From Halichondria panicea (taxonomy: Eukaryota > Porifera > Demospongiae > Suberitida > Halichondriidae), in assembly GCF_963675165.1 (NCBI RefSeq), contig NC_087388.1, positions 124,001-188,000 of the forward strand: a stretch of 64,000 nt of DNA, given 5' to 3'. Positions within the stretch are counted from its first letter, which is position 1. Every line of letters starts with the position of its first letter. Made by a program: the position numbers and the translations under genes. A model generated the notes under the pieces. It was not told where the DNA came from and searched no databases. It saw only the letters and a program-made list of their open reading frames with translations. Below are positions 37,107 through 56,195 of this stretch, one piece after another.

Positions 37107-37958
37107 TCACACAAGTCTCCCCAACCACGTACACAGTATGGCGATAAACAATGTAAGCATCATTGCTGGCGTAGGAGAACCTGAGTGAGTGTATGGAATC
37201 AAAACATGAATCGAAACCTGTTCTGTTCTAGCTGCATGTAGTGTCATTGAATGTATACTTATGGTCAAGGAATATCATACATCAGTGCTATTGCTCAGTA
37301 CCTTTTGCTCCATTGCGACATATGCATGGAGAGTCCGTTGTGTTGTTATCATCTTCCACTGTGAAGAGCACTGTTTCATATTCCAAATTATTTGGGTTTG
37401 TCTGGTTTGCTTGAAAGAAACCAAATTGGATTGTTTTGTTACTCACTACATCTCCCTGTAAATAAACACTGACTCTCTTGCAGAACTTGTCTGGAAACCA
37501 TTCTTGGTTGTACGTGTATGTGATGTCTTCTATCTTATAAACTGGGTAGCCTACACGAGTGTTGCGAATGTAGACTGTTCTGTTACCAATTCCTTTTGCA
37601 ACTACCACTGAAAAATTTGTGTGCTCATCATTTCTGCAAACTTGAAATTGAACAACCGTTGTTGTATTAGATCCATTACTGCTTAGTTGTTTGCTTGTTG
37701 ATAGCTGTGGTGCTACATTACAAATAAATAAACATATAGCTAGCATTGTGTATAACTATGCTCTATCACAATAGACTACTGTACAGTTCTGCATAGTTTA
37801 TCATGACGCAGCCTTGTGTAGTCTGGCTGATGTACACACTCACTGTATCCTCGCTTTTGTAGGGACTCTGAATCCAGTACACTTCCACTTGTCCATGAGG
37901 CCAGGACAGCAACTAGCAGCACACACCTGTAGACAATCATCTTACAACTCTTTTCCAT
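37107..37958 (-). CDS. Small secreted, probably GPI-anchored protein, paralog 2 (unknown family)
   Basis: Exons 37958-37844, 37712-37302 and 37180-37107 join to 199 residues with the same phases as its paralogs. Signal peptide MEKSCKMIVYRCVLLVAVLA. The domain has VCRNDEHTNFSVVV, YPVYKIEDITYTYNQEW and FPDKFCKRVSVY, and ends after an insert with extra cysteines (DSPCICRNGAKG). The hydrophobic tail is MMLTLFIAILCTWLGRLV. It has the same place and orientation, just upstream and antisense of a protease exon, as paralog 1. Intact frames and splice sites in all three copies argue for function; what it does is unknown. Confidence 0.72.
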
Positions 37959-38131
37959 GAACTATGAAGCGTATAATATGTACTTCTAAGAACTTTTTGT
38001 GCTTTTATAAAAGTTAAAAAGTTTAATAGGTGTAGAAGCTTAATGGACAAATAGCCGGATTTTCCCTGGGAAATTTATTTTTACTTGATGCCATACAAGA
38101 TGTATATTACATCGTCTCTCCCTAACTATAG

Positions 38132-38905
<774 letters not shown>

Positions 38906-39038
38906 TGTAACTCTGCTATTGACCTTACCTAGTACGGTAAGGTCAATAAGCAGAGTTACTAGAGGCCCTGAATTGTTGTTATGTACAATAATCAGAGTTC
39001 TGTAGATTCACTATTTCAATCCATCTCCCTGTGTGCAG

Positions 39039-39250
39039 GGGCTGATGAGTACAGTAAGCTGCAACACTTCAGCAGTATGATGAGTTTACAGAGTTGCACA
39101 CAGTTCGTCATGGCCCCGCCCACTCAAAGAACCACCCCCTCGTACCAACAGCAACACCCCCCTCTCCCCCCTAAGGGGGTCAAGTACACGCAGCTAGAGT
39201 TCAACGAGGGGAATTCGGAGAATCATCAAATCCTCCAATCAAATGCCTGA
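39039..39250 (+). pseudogene. Duplicated last exon of the DOK-like gene
   Basis: Matches DOK exon 7 from its acceptor to the stop and on through the 3'UTR, including AATAAA. An in-frame deletion removes eleven codons (SPTESN...GGGV), and a few substitutions are present. It keeps YSKL, PPLPPK and VKYTQL. No upstream DOK exons are near, so a protein is unlikely. Confidence 0.87.
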
Positions 39251-39839
39251 TGTGTAATTGCCTGGAGCAAAACAATTTGTGTATGAGTGTAAATTATGTA
39301 AATGATGTTATTTATCACATTCTGCGCTATTTGAAACAATATAATTATATACTAGAGAAATAAATATCATAAATTGTGTATCATCCATCCGTCTGTCAAA
39401 TTATCATCCATTTTGTTTGTTTTGTGCGTTGATGTGTGTGTACATAATATTATACGATAATATTGTGTTTTGCAGAAAGGGGGTGGGGCTGCCCCTGCCA
39501 AAACATAGGACAGCTAGGTCGTTAAAATAAATGATACTATTTAAACTAGTTTCTAACAAATCGATCCCTTCCTTTAATTTAGCAAAGAACAAGCCCTCGG
39601 GATTTGGGACACTATTCTCTATTTATATCTATGCTATAACCAACTTAACCTGTCAGCTGTAGGCCTACCGTGTCCCTATTGACCACTAGCACTGTAGTAC
39701 AGTCTGTACACTAAATTGCTTTAGGTAAGTCATGCCTATAATATATATATATATAATGCATCTCATTATGTGTCCATTTGTCAACATTATTTTGTTTTTC
39801 TTCCACACACACACATATCTCCAGGTTATAGGCTAAAGG

Positions 39840-46526
<6,687 letters not shown>

Positions 46527-46638
46527 CTAGTCATCATAGCAACAGTCATGCTGAACACACACTGTACTCTATTATTCATAGTTCAAGTTTTCATGTGGCA
46601 CTTAATTTTTTAAACATGAATTTGAATTCTCTTGAAAG

Positions 46639-46644
46639 AATAAA
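46639..46644 (+). terminator. Polyadenylation signal of the intact protease gene
   Basis: AATAAA about 115 bases after the stop. The convergent ITFG1 stop lies less than 100 bases further on, so the two 3' ends nearly touch. Confidence 0.65.
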
Positions 46645-46729
46645 CATATTGAAAGGCATGAGATTGAAGATGTGCAGTAAATTGGATAAAAACAAGATAT
46701 AATAATTAGTTCAAGCAGTCACATGGCAG

Positions 46730-49700
46730 TCACATGGCATTGAAATGGAATTTGTGTTTGGCTTGTTTTCTCTCTTTTGAGTCCTGGTACCGTTCTCGAG
46801 CTTGTAGGAGGGCTATGATGGTTGCCAGGACAATGGCGATGGCAGCCAGAACACCAGCTGTACTGTACACGAGGTGACTTGGTGTTAGATACAACTCCAA
46901 CTTCCAACTAGAGAGAGGGAAGATAGTGAAGTATAGTAAACATTGAAAATGATTCTAACTGTAATCACACAGACAAACTTATGTGCAACTCTATAAATGG
47001 CTATAGCAAACAGCTCAAAGCATCTTTATAGTATCACTACCTTGTAGAGTCATCGGGATGATGAGTCAGCACAATCACTTGTGAGTTAGGTACTAGTAGC
47101 GACCATTCTTTATAACTAGTTGTCCTTGACGACACGTTGCTAGGGGGCAGACTGTATCCCACTCCTATCGTTAGGGACTCAACAAAGTTAGGGGTTTCCC
47201 CTAGTCCAAAGAGTACAAAGGGCAGTTGAAGAGGGGAATCTCCATTTCCCCTAACAGTGGCCACTCCCACTTCCTTGTGTCCCTTTCTGTCAGTGGTTGA
47301 GAAGCTCACCGTACCTCCAGGTAATGCTGAGGTATACGCCTGAGTGTGTGTGTGTGTGTGTGTGTGTGGGGAGTGGGCGTGGAGTGTGTGTGGTGTGGAG
47401 GTGTATGCAGTACACTAACCTCATCAGCACAACTGGAGGAGAAACAGTGTCTACTGAGAACTGCAGGATAAAAGCAACACATCAGCTATCATCCAGACAC
47501 ATCAACACATCAGCTATCATCCAGACACATCAGCTGAATTATGAGCATATGAACTTAGTACACTCACTGAGTACTTTAAGGAAGGTGTGGTCAGTGTCCA
47601 GTGTCTGTCTGTGTGCAGTCACTCTAGTCTCCCCTCCCACACCGCCCACACCACCGCCCACACCACCGCCCACACCACCCTGCACCAGCAGCAAGTCTGG
47701 TATACCCTGCAACAGAACAAGCATTGTCAAAGAGTGGCTGGAATTCTGTATAATTATATTGTAGAGAAAATGTACACTTCAACCAAATACTTCGTAAAAG
47801 AATATTATTTGTCAACTACCGTTAGCATTTGATTTACAATTCTTAATTAGTAGACATTATTATTATAAACAACTACATGTAGTGATGATCAACTGACGTC
47901 TTCACTGAGATCAAAGAACATAGCTTGAGTGGTGTTGGTAAATCCTGGCTCATTGAGGTGTAGTGGGTGGAGCTTGTTGTCCTGGTTACCGCCCAGTAAT
48001 AGCAACGGGTACGACCTATATGCAACAGAAACGAAAATGAAAATACAACAACACGCTCTGAGAGAGGACGTACCTGGTGGTGTTGCTCTGAGAGAGGACG
48101 TACTTGGTGGTGTTGCTCACTGCTGGTATAAGGATATCAGGGAAGCCATCCAAGTTGATATCTCCAACTGACGGTCTCATATCCTCTAGTACAGTGGGCC
48201 CCAGCTGTGTCAGGTTGACCGTGACCACCTGGAGGGAGGGGATAGTACGGTACACTTAGCAGTATGGAGGCAATATTGAGGCATACAGCACATGTGTGTG
48301 TGTGTTGTAACATGCTGCCATGGTAGGTTTGGTACAGATGAATGTTTATACTCACAGAGATGAACTCTAGTTTCCAGTCTTTGTCTGCCTGACAGTGCAA
48401 CACATCAGATCCAGGAAACTGCACACAAGCACAAGAAATAATAAGTACTAGACTGATTGATACACACAGGCACAAGCACACACACACACACTGTGTACTA
48501 GACTGATTGATACACACAGGCACAAACACACACACACACTGTGTACTAGACTGATTGATACACACAGGCACAAGCACACACACACACACTGTGTACTAGA
48601 CTGACTTGATTACCTTCCTCAGTAAGAGCACATGTACGGCTGTGTGGAGACAATCATTGTCATAGCAACTGAACAAGACCACCTCCATTTGTCCATCAGC
48701 ATCTACAGCAATCAATGTCTATAATGAATTCTTGCAAAATATGGATAAATATCCTAGAAAGTGTCTAACAGATCAGCAAACACGAGTCAATAGAACACTA
48801 GAAGCTGGTGGTTTCTGAGGTGAGCATGTGTCTTATTCTTATTCTCACCCATATCAGCCACGAGGGGAATACCAATCACAGCTGAGCTGTGTAGTGCAAG
48901 GGGGAGGGCTACCATCTCCTCTCTGGAGTCCTGTTAGAGGGCAAAGGTCAATGTTAGCTGGCAAGAGACCGAAGCTAACACACATATGCATAAAGTAATA
49001 GCTAAACCAGCACAGAAAGTGTGCATGCTCAGCATCAATAATTGAATACTAAGTTCATTCCAGTGTTTCCATATTAGGCAAGAGTTCTTCTTCAACTACC
49101 TGGGGGCATTTGTGGGCAAAAGCTCTTCTAGATTAGCTACCATTAGGGGACATTTCTGGGGAATAATTCTGACACCCAGTCCTGGATACCTCACTACACA
49201 ATAACAATAGTACTCTCCAACATAAACAATCATGAATGGAGAGAACTCACTCCATTCAAGAGCAGGAAACCATGAGTGCTGTCACTTTCTCTGTCATTGC
49301 CATTGCTGACAAAGACCAACAGTTCAGGAACACAGTCTGAGCTCAGGTCAACAAAGTAGCTGCTGTGAACCTTGAACCTTCCACTAGCGAGAAGTATAGA
49401 GCTGCTGAAATCCCTGTACAGTTAACGAAACAACGAGCCTCCATATCATGTTTTGGAAAATGAAAAACGCAAAGATCTACATTGTACTTGCACACAGGTC
49501 TAGTTAGGGTGGAGGCTAGCCTCATTCCCAGGTCGATTTTGTTCTAACGACCTAGGTAGAGGCACACTAGGCCCACCCACCTCATCCCATCACTGATCCA
49601 CACCACGTAGCCCCCCTCTCTTGTCACAGCAGCCAGGTCAGCTAGGTGGTCTCCATTGTAGCTGTAGTGAAGGACATTCTTGTAGAGTAAGGGAATACAT

Positions 49701-50544
49701 TGTTTCATTTGGTACACTGTATAATAAAGCACTATCAAGTAACAATATGAAGTGGACACACTTACTCCAGTACCAGTGGATGGCCAGTGAGGTGTTCCTT
49801 CAAGGTGAGGTTACCTAGGTGATCAAAATACACATGAAAGCATAATTATTATACTACCAAGAACATTATTCGATAACAGTTGACTTGCTAAGGGGATACA
49901 ACCAACTCACCACTGACTGCAATTGTTCCGTCACTACGTAAACGACACCAATGAACAGTTGCTAGGCAACAGTCTCCAGTATCGGCTGTGTTGCTGAATG
50001 ACACAATATCTGTAACACCATCTCCATCGAAATCAGCCACACCCACTCTCAGGATGGGCAGGGGGGTGTCCCTGGAGTGATTAGCTATGGTATAAGCATA
50101 CACAGGCAGGTTCTACTCACAGTGTGAGGTGAGTGTGCTGGAAGGAGTTCGTGTTCCCATTCCATAAATAGAGACTGTGTTCGATTCCTGTTCCATGCAT
50201 AATACATAGGGGAAACATCGTATTTATTGACAACAATTTAATAGTCTATGGCAATGGCAATGGCGTACACACACACACACACTATTAATACAGCGCTCTG
50301 TGCTACACTGATCTACCCGGTACCCTCAGTGTGTGATGTATGTACCTGTATCATTCACTATTAGTATATCTGTGAGTCTGTCTCCATTGAAGTCTGCCAG
50401 TGCACTCACGCTCCCTCTAGACAACCCAAGACCCACGGAACTGGTTACTTCAGAGAAATCCAGCGCTAAGATTACCTGCGCAAGTCCAACCATGCTCCAT
50501 AACACTGTTAACCAAGGTCCATCGCTTGTCTTTAGAGAAGTCAT
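46730..50544 (-). CDS. ITFG1: ITFG1 / T-cell immunomodulatory protein (LINKIN), FG-GAP cell-surface protein
   Basis: Fifteen exons, 50544-50346, 50187-50121, 50071-49911, 49814-49766, 49661-49581, 49413-49251, 48930-48849, 48702-48614, 48418-48356, 48228-48074, 48015-47898, 47706-47568, 47460-47420, 47339-47041 and 46907-46730, join to 627 residues (human 612). A signal peptide is followed by a beta-propeller ectodomain with FG-GAP calcium loops (DFNGDRLTD, DFDGDGVTD, DYNGDHLAD, DINLDGFPD). The PLQLPFVLFGLGETPNF and SLLVPNSQVIVL segments match human ITFG1. Then come one membrane helix (AGVLAAIAIVLATIIALL) and the near-invariant short tail ending HKFHFNAM. The family is a conserved adhesion-related type I membrane protein. 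Exon 12 carries a Gly/Val repeat (GGGVGGGVGG). Exon 10 has two in-frame donors. The start at MTSLK is the first ATG with a signal peptide. Confidence 0.93.
48056..48115 (-). repeat. 30-base exact-length tandem duplication across the ITFG1 exon 10 donor
   Basis: Two 30-base units each contain a donor (ccaa|gtacgt and ccag|gtacgt on the coding strand). As 30 is ten codons, either donor keeps the frame, adding or omitting a ten-residue segment. Confidence 0.9.
48447..48602. repeat. About 48-base tandem repeat, three copies
   Basis: A unit containing tactagactgattgatacac then acaggcacaa and a CA tract repeats three times in the ITFG1 intron between exons 8 and 9. Confidence 0.92.
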
Positions 50545-51763
50545 GGTATTGATTCTAATAAATGCCCATTTTAGAGTTGGTTCAAAGGTCAAATCTATAT
50601 ACTCTACTATAGGTCAAAGGTCATTTTGCGTATCAATATGCTAGCCTCGATTCCAGGCCGCACTCCTTGTCCTTAGCTAGCAATATCATTGATTATGCAT
50701 GCATGGGCATGAGCAGTATGTCTTGGTTGCCATTCACAGTGCTATTTTGCATAAGCCTTATAATTTTGCATATAGTCTAAATTATTATATAAATTATTAT
50801 ACGAAACCTCTAGTATAAAGCTACAAAATGACTAGGGGATGCATGTTATCTACACGATCCTGATATCACGTATGTCACATCATGGTTTAAAGGATGCAAA
50901 TGGATGCTGGTTAAATGTATTGATTATTTATGACAAGCACATACATATGACTACAGAACAGACTCTGTTTCATCACATGAGTGAAGACATATACACATCC
51001 TGTTCCCACATGCACATTATAGGGTTCAGTTGTTGCTGTTCATCATCCCATTCACATCCAATAAGACTGTGTGTTGAGTTCAGTACTAGTTTAGCATGTA
51101 CACTAACATCTACAAGCCACTCTTCTACTTCAGCTTCCCCATGCAGGTATCATTGATGAGGGTATACAACACATGTATATAGCATCTCACCTCCCCCCTG
51201 CCATAAGCTGTGATAGCACAATGTGGGCCTGCATGCACGCTGTATATACCTCCCACCATGTGTACCAGGTGGTGGTCCCAGTTACACGTTAACACCAATA
51301 ATATTGCGAGTACACGTACATGATACGATGTTACATGATGTTGCTAATTGGTATGATGATTAGATGCATGTGCGCCTTAATTCAGTGCTATAATTATTAG
51401 ACCACAATATTAATTAAGTGATCATTGCATGGACCTTGTGGTTTAATACAGACAAAATATCTCACATGAACCCTGATGCAATTTAATCCATAAGTTATTA
51501 ATAGATAACTTTATCATGTATGCTTGATCCTTAGTTCCTCCATTTCATCATCTTCCTGTGAACTATTAGCAGGTTTTATCATGTGTTTAGTATAGCAATG
51601 GTGTTGACGTAGTCCGATTTTACACAAAAATTATGACAGAGGTGGCATAAAATATAAAAGGGCCTTCCAAAAACTTAAAACTCAGAACACTTTGGAAGCA
51701 AAGAATTATAAAAAGCTGTTGTCACGATCTTTCTTGAATTCTATATAAGTGATTGTGATCACG
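50545..51763. promoter_or_regulatory. Divergent intergenic region between ITFG1 and MOXD1-like gene A
   Basis: No coding exon found. The part from about 51000 onward is duplicated upstream of the second MOXD gene (about 55450-56195). The last 120 bases before both ATGs (aaaatataaaagggccttcc) are nearly identical and contain a TATA-like tataaaag at about 51654 and 56091. Confidence 0.5.
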
Positions 51764-54700
51764 ATGAAGGGCTTGCTTTTACTTGCTCTTCTTGTTCACT
51801 GTGCATATGGTGCACATGATCTTAATGAGGAGTACAGATTCTCTGCTGATCTGAGTCCTTCCTACAAACTTCACTGGAGTTTCGATCTGCAAGCAGGAAC
51901 TATTGCGTTTGCAGTGAATGTGAGCACCACGGGATGGGTTGGCTTCGGACTGTCTCCTAATGGACAAATGCCCGGATCAGATGTGATTATCGGGTGGGTA
52001 GACCAAACTGGAGCAGTTCAATTTAAGGTGAGAATTAATTCTTTTATATGTGCAGGCAATACGATCCTGGACATGTACATGCATGTACTATGCATTCTGT
52101 ATGGACATGTACATGCACTGACTACATGCATGCACTACAGGACCGATACGCCACTGGCAGATTCCTACCTCCAGTGGACCTTAGTCAAGACTGGTTTCTG
52201 GTCAGCGGAGAGGAAGAAAATGGCTACACAATACTGGAGTTCACTAGGAACCTCACTTCTTGTGATATGAATGACCTGAACATAGAGGTAAATACAAAAT
52301 ATATATAGTTACTTATCATGCATGCATTTGTCTCTATCGGCATACAGGCTGACACAGCCAGGGTGATTTGGAGCTATCGCTCAAGTGATCCAACCAGTGA
52401 GAGTGACATTCGTGGACATGAGGTGGCAGGCTCCACAAGTCTCAACCTTCTTGGAGGACTGCCTCAAGAAAGAGTAGAACCAAACTCTGCTGACTTTACC
52501 ATCCTCACTAGCAATGTGAGCTCTTGCATGCATGTATAGACAATTAAGTTTTATATTAATGATTGTACTGCATACATTGTACGACCATTACTCCTCTGCA
52601 CATATACATGTATATAGGTGACCATTCCAGCTGTAGACACGACCTATTGGTGTGTGGTCAGTGAAATACCTTCTGAAGTCAGAGAACAAGAGAGATACGT
52701 ATACAAGGTAAAATTAGGACATCAATTTTAGGCTCATTTGGATGCATGTGCAAAAAGGTTCTAAGTTTCTTATAATAAATGATAAGTGCATGAATTCTTG
52801 CTATTATTATTATATTACGATGCTCTGAACAGATTTCTCCTGAGATATCAGCAAACAGTTCTGCATACGTTCATCATATCATCATCTATCTGTGCAACGA
52901 GTTGAACAACACTTTCCTTGGAGACAGCTCTGTGTGTGAAGACACTCATATTGATATCAGATCTTGCAGAGGAAGTGAAATCATTGCTGGATGGGCAGTA
53001 GGAGGAGAGGTCAATAATTGCATTAAGCATTAAAAATCACACTTATCTTATATAATTATAGGCCATATATTCAATTAGTCTCATGAATCAGCCGCCGTTC
53101 TTTTGGTGGTTCCAAAAGAACGGCGGCTGATTCATGAGACTAATATTCAATTCCACCGCCCACCTCTCAGTTTGTGCAGGTCCACCCCTAATAAGCCACG
53201 GGAGCCATTATATCAGGCTTGCAATAACTTTGTACTCCATATAGGGCTTAATTTACACGTACTATATTTTCATCTATACTGCATGTATGGTATGGAATAT
53301 GCCTTTATCAAAATACTAATATCCCTGCATGCATGTTATTCTCTACCTTCAGGATTTTGTATTCCCACCTGGAGTGGCTCTGCCAATAGGTGGTGAAAAC
53401 TCTAGAAGATACATCGTCATTGAAATGCATTATGACAACCCAGATCTTCAAACAGGTACTGAGCAAATACATTTTCCTAATCCATGTGACACTGTACATA
53501 TACGTGTGCATGTTCATAATTATGTAATGACTTTGTATAGGGGTTGTTGACAACTCTGGAATTCGATTCACGTACTCGAGCAATCGTCCGGAACACGAAG
53601 CTGGGACGCTAGCCTTGGGTGGACCAATTGACCCTCATCTGATCATCCCACCAGGAACACCTGACTTCACAATCAATGCATTTTGCTCTCGCGAATGCAC
53701 CCAAGCAGTGAGTGTGTCTGTTAGAGGTACTGCATGGATGAGGCTGACTACATGTACTATTATTCTCATAGCATCTACCTTCTGAGGGCATTCAAGTGTT
53801 CGGAAATTTGCTCCATACTCATCTTGCAGGTACTGTATACTATTATAGCATGTATGCACATATACATGTATAGTGAATTAATGCTGTGATCCGTAACTAT
53901 ATATACTTAAAACATTTTATCTCTATATACAGGACATGGGTTGGTGGTGGATCACTTTAGAGATGCCGAGTGTGGACTCCTGGAGCAGCTGGAGCCTATC
54001 GATGAAAACAGACGCTATGATTTCAACTATCAGCAATACACCATCCTACCCAAAACAGTTACTGTGTTGCCTGTGAGTTTCATTGCATGCATACTCATAG
54101 TGCTTAACCCAATCAATCACTTGTGTTATAGGGAGATGAACTAAAATTAAGCTGTTTCTATGGTACTTCTGACAAATCTCAAGTAACACTGGTAAGTCAC
54201 TTCAATCAGATCGCTCGTATAAAAATTACAGCATTTATGTACTAATTGCATTGACATTGAAGTTCAATGTACTGCATGTGTTAATTGGCATGCTTCATGT
54301 AGGGTGGTGAAAGCACAAGAGATGAGATGTGCTTCAGTTTTCTGTACTACTATCCGAAAACTGAGCTGGATTATTGCGGCTCGTTGCCTGTTGCAGATGC
54401 ATATGAGGAATTTGCAAGACAATACGTAAAGTGAGACAACCAGGCCATTAATATTTATAGCGGATAGAATATGTTCATGGTAACTATAATATATATATAG
54501 ATCTGTAACCTCTCTGTGCATGGCTATCAGTATAGTTTTGCAGTGTAATCAACATTGCTCTTTATTAAATTTCTATGCCTTCTATTTACAGCTCTTCAAT
54601 GCACAGCGATCTTTTTTTTAGCCTTCTCATTGGAAATCACGATGTTGCTCGACCAATTCTGAACACTGTGGAATGGAGTCAGGAGGCCATTGATGCTCTA

Positions 54701-55070
54701 CAAAGGATCTACCTTGAGAGCCCTCAGGGCAGCTATTGCTCAGTATGTTCTCATGGCAACTACAGTTCTTATCTCACTCATCACACCCCTAGTGTACATG
54801 CATGGCCAGCTAGTGTAGTTTACTTGTAATAGTGGTAACACATCTCTTTGATGCATTTATTCAATACAGAATGGGAGTGGTTTCATATTCACGAATAATG
54901 ATGACATCCCTAATGCTGATCAATGTCCCTATGTCTCCCCTGACATTTGCACGGGTGAGCCTGGCTCTCAAGGAAGGTGCTGTAGCCAGCTGGGGTCAGG
55001 GTCCACCACACTCAGCCAACTGTCGACACTAGCTGTGCTATTTATTGTTCTGTCAATCTCTTTGCTATAA
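51764..55070 (+). CDS. MOXD1-like DOMON copper monooxygenase, tandem copy A
   Basis: Thirteen exons, 51764-52027, 52141-52287, 52348-52515, 52618-52707, 52833-53009, 53353-53455, 53541-53707, 53772-53829, 53933-54072, 54132-54191, 54303-54430, 54592-54742 and 54870-55070, join to 617 residues (MOXD1 about 613). A signal peptide precedes a DOMON domain (about 20-140), then the two copper domains of the dopamine beta-hydroxylase family. Copper ligands are all in place: HH at 237-238 (VHHIIIYLC), H308 (EMHYDNP), H387 and H389 (LLHTHLAGH) and the methionine at 467 (RDEMCFSF). A hydrophobic C-terminus (LAVLFIVLSISLL) suggests membrane or GPI anchoring. The substrate is unknown; MOXD1 has no proven one. 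Intron 5 carries a perfect hairpin insertion absent from copy B. Confidence 0.93.
53074..53144. repeat. Perfect 33-base-pair hairpin insertion with 8-base target duplication
   Basis: The left arm begins attagtctcatgaatcagcc and the right arm ends with its exact complement, around a five-base loop (tggtt). Both sides carry atattcaa (53067-53074 and 53143-53150). The equivalent intron of the other MOXD gene lacks it, so it is a clean insertion in or after the duplication. Confidence 0.93.
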
Positions 55071-56195
55071 TGCAGACTATAATTTTATGCTGAACTGAAG
55101 TTATTTCTCATATAATACTGTGTGCTCAGCTGTTTATGAAAACTGATAAGTTTTTTGTTTGAACCTCTTTAACTTCTGGGCATGCGTAGTGCCAATGCTG
55201 CGGGCTGATTTTTCCCCAATAGAACTGATATCTAGACTAGTTGCGTTCCAATAGAAACAAATCGGAGCTAGTGCCACTGCCTGTCTGATAGCTACTATCG
55301 GAGTGCATGATTAATAGTTCACAGGAAGATGATGAAATGGAGGAACTAAGGATCAAGCATACATAATAAACATCTATTTATGAGCATCAAGATTCATATT
55401 ATATATTTTGTCTGTATTAATTAAACCACAAGGTCCATGCACTCCTGGCCAGGGTTGTTGCTGTGCATCATCCCATTCTGGCACATCCAATTGGACTATG
55501 TGTTGAGTTCAGTTCAGCATGTACAGACTTTTGCTAACATCTACAAGCCACTCTTCTACTTCAGCTTCCCCATGCAGGTATCATTGAGGGTATACAACAC
55601 ATGTATATAGCATCTCACCTCGCCCCTGCCATAAGCTGTGATATAGCATGCACATGCACTGTGGGCCTGCATGCACGCTGTATATACCTCCCACCATGTG
55701 TACCAGGAGGTGGTCCCAGCCCGTTTTTAAATTATTTACACGTTAACACCAATAATTACATGATGTTACATGATGTTGCTAATTGGTATGATATTAGTGA
55801 TTAAGATGTGCGCTTTTAGTGCTATATACCCAGGAACTATAGACTGCAGTATTAACTAGTCATTGCATGGACCTTGTGGTTTAATGCAGACAAAATATAT
55901 AATATGAATCTTGATGCAATTTAATCATTAATAGATGACTTTATCATGTATGCTTGATCCTTCCTTAGTTCATCCATTTCATCATTTTCCTGTGAGCTAT
56001 TAGCAGGTTTTATCATGTGTTTAGTATAGCAATGGTGTTGACGTAGTCTGATTTTACACAGTTAAAATTATGACAGAGGTGGCATAAAATATAAAAGGGC
56101 CTTCCAAAAACTTAAAACTCAGAACACTTTGGAAGCAAAGAATTACAAAGTTGTTGTCACGATCTTTCTTGACTTCTATAGCGATTGTGATCACG
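55071..56195 (+). other. Intergenic spacer between the MOXD1-like genes, duplicated upstream DNA
   Basis: Its right two thirds repeat the DNA upstream of copy A (words such as catctcacctc, gcctgcatgcacgctgtata and tttatcatgtatgcttgatc). Its left part (tgctgcgggctgatttttcc) is repeated after copy B near 59440. The duplication unit is therefore about 4.3 kb. Confidence 0.8.
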
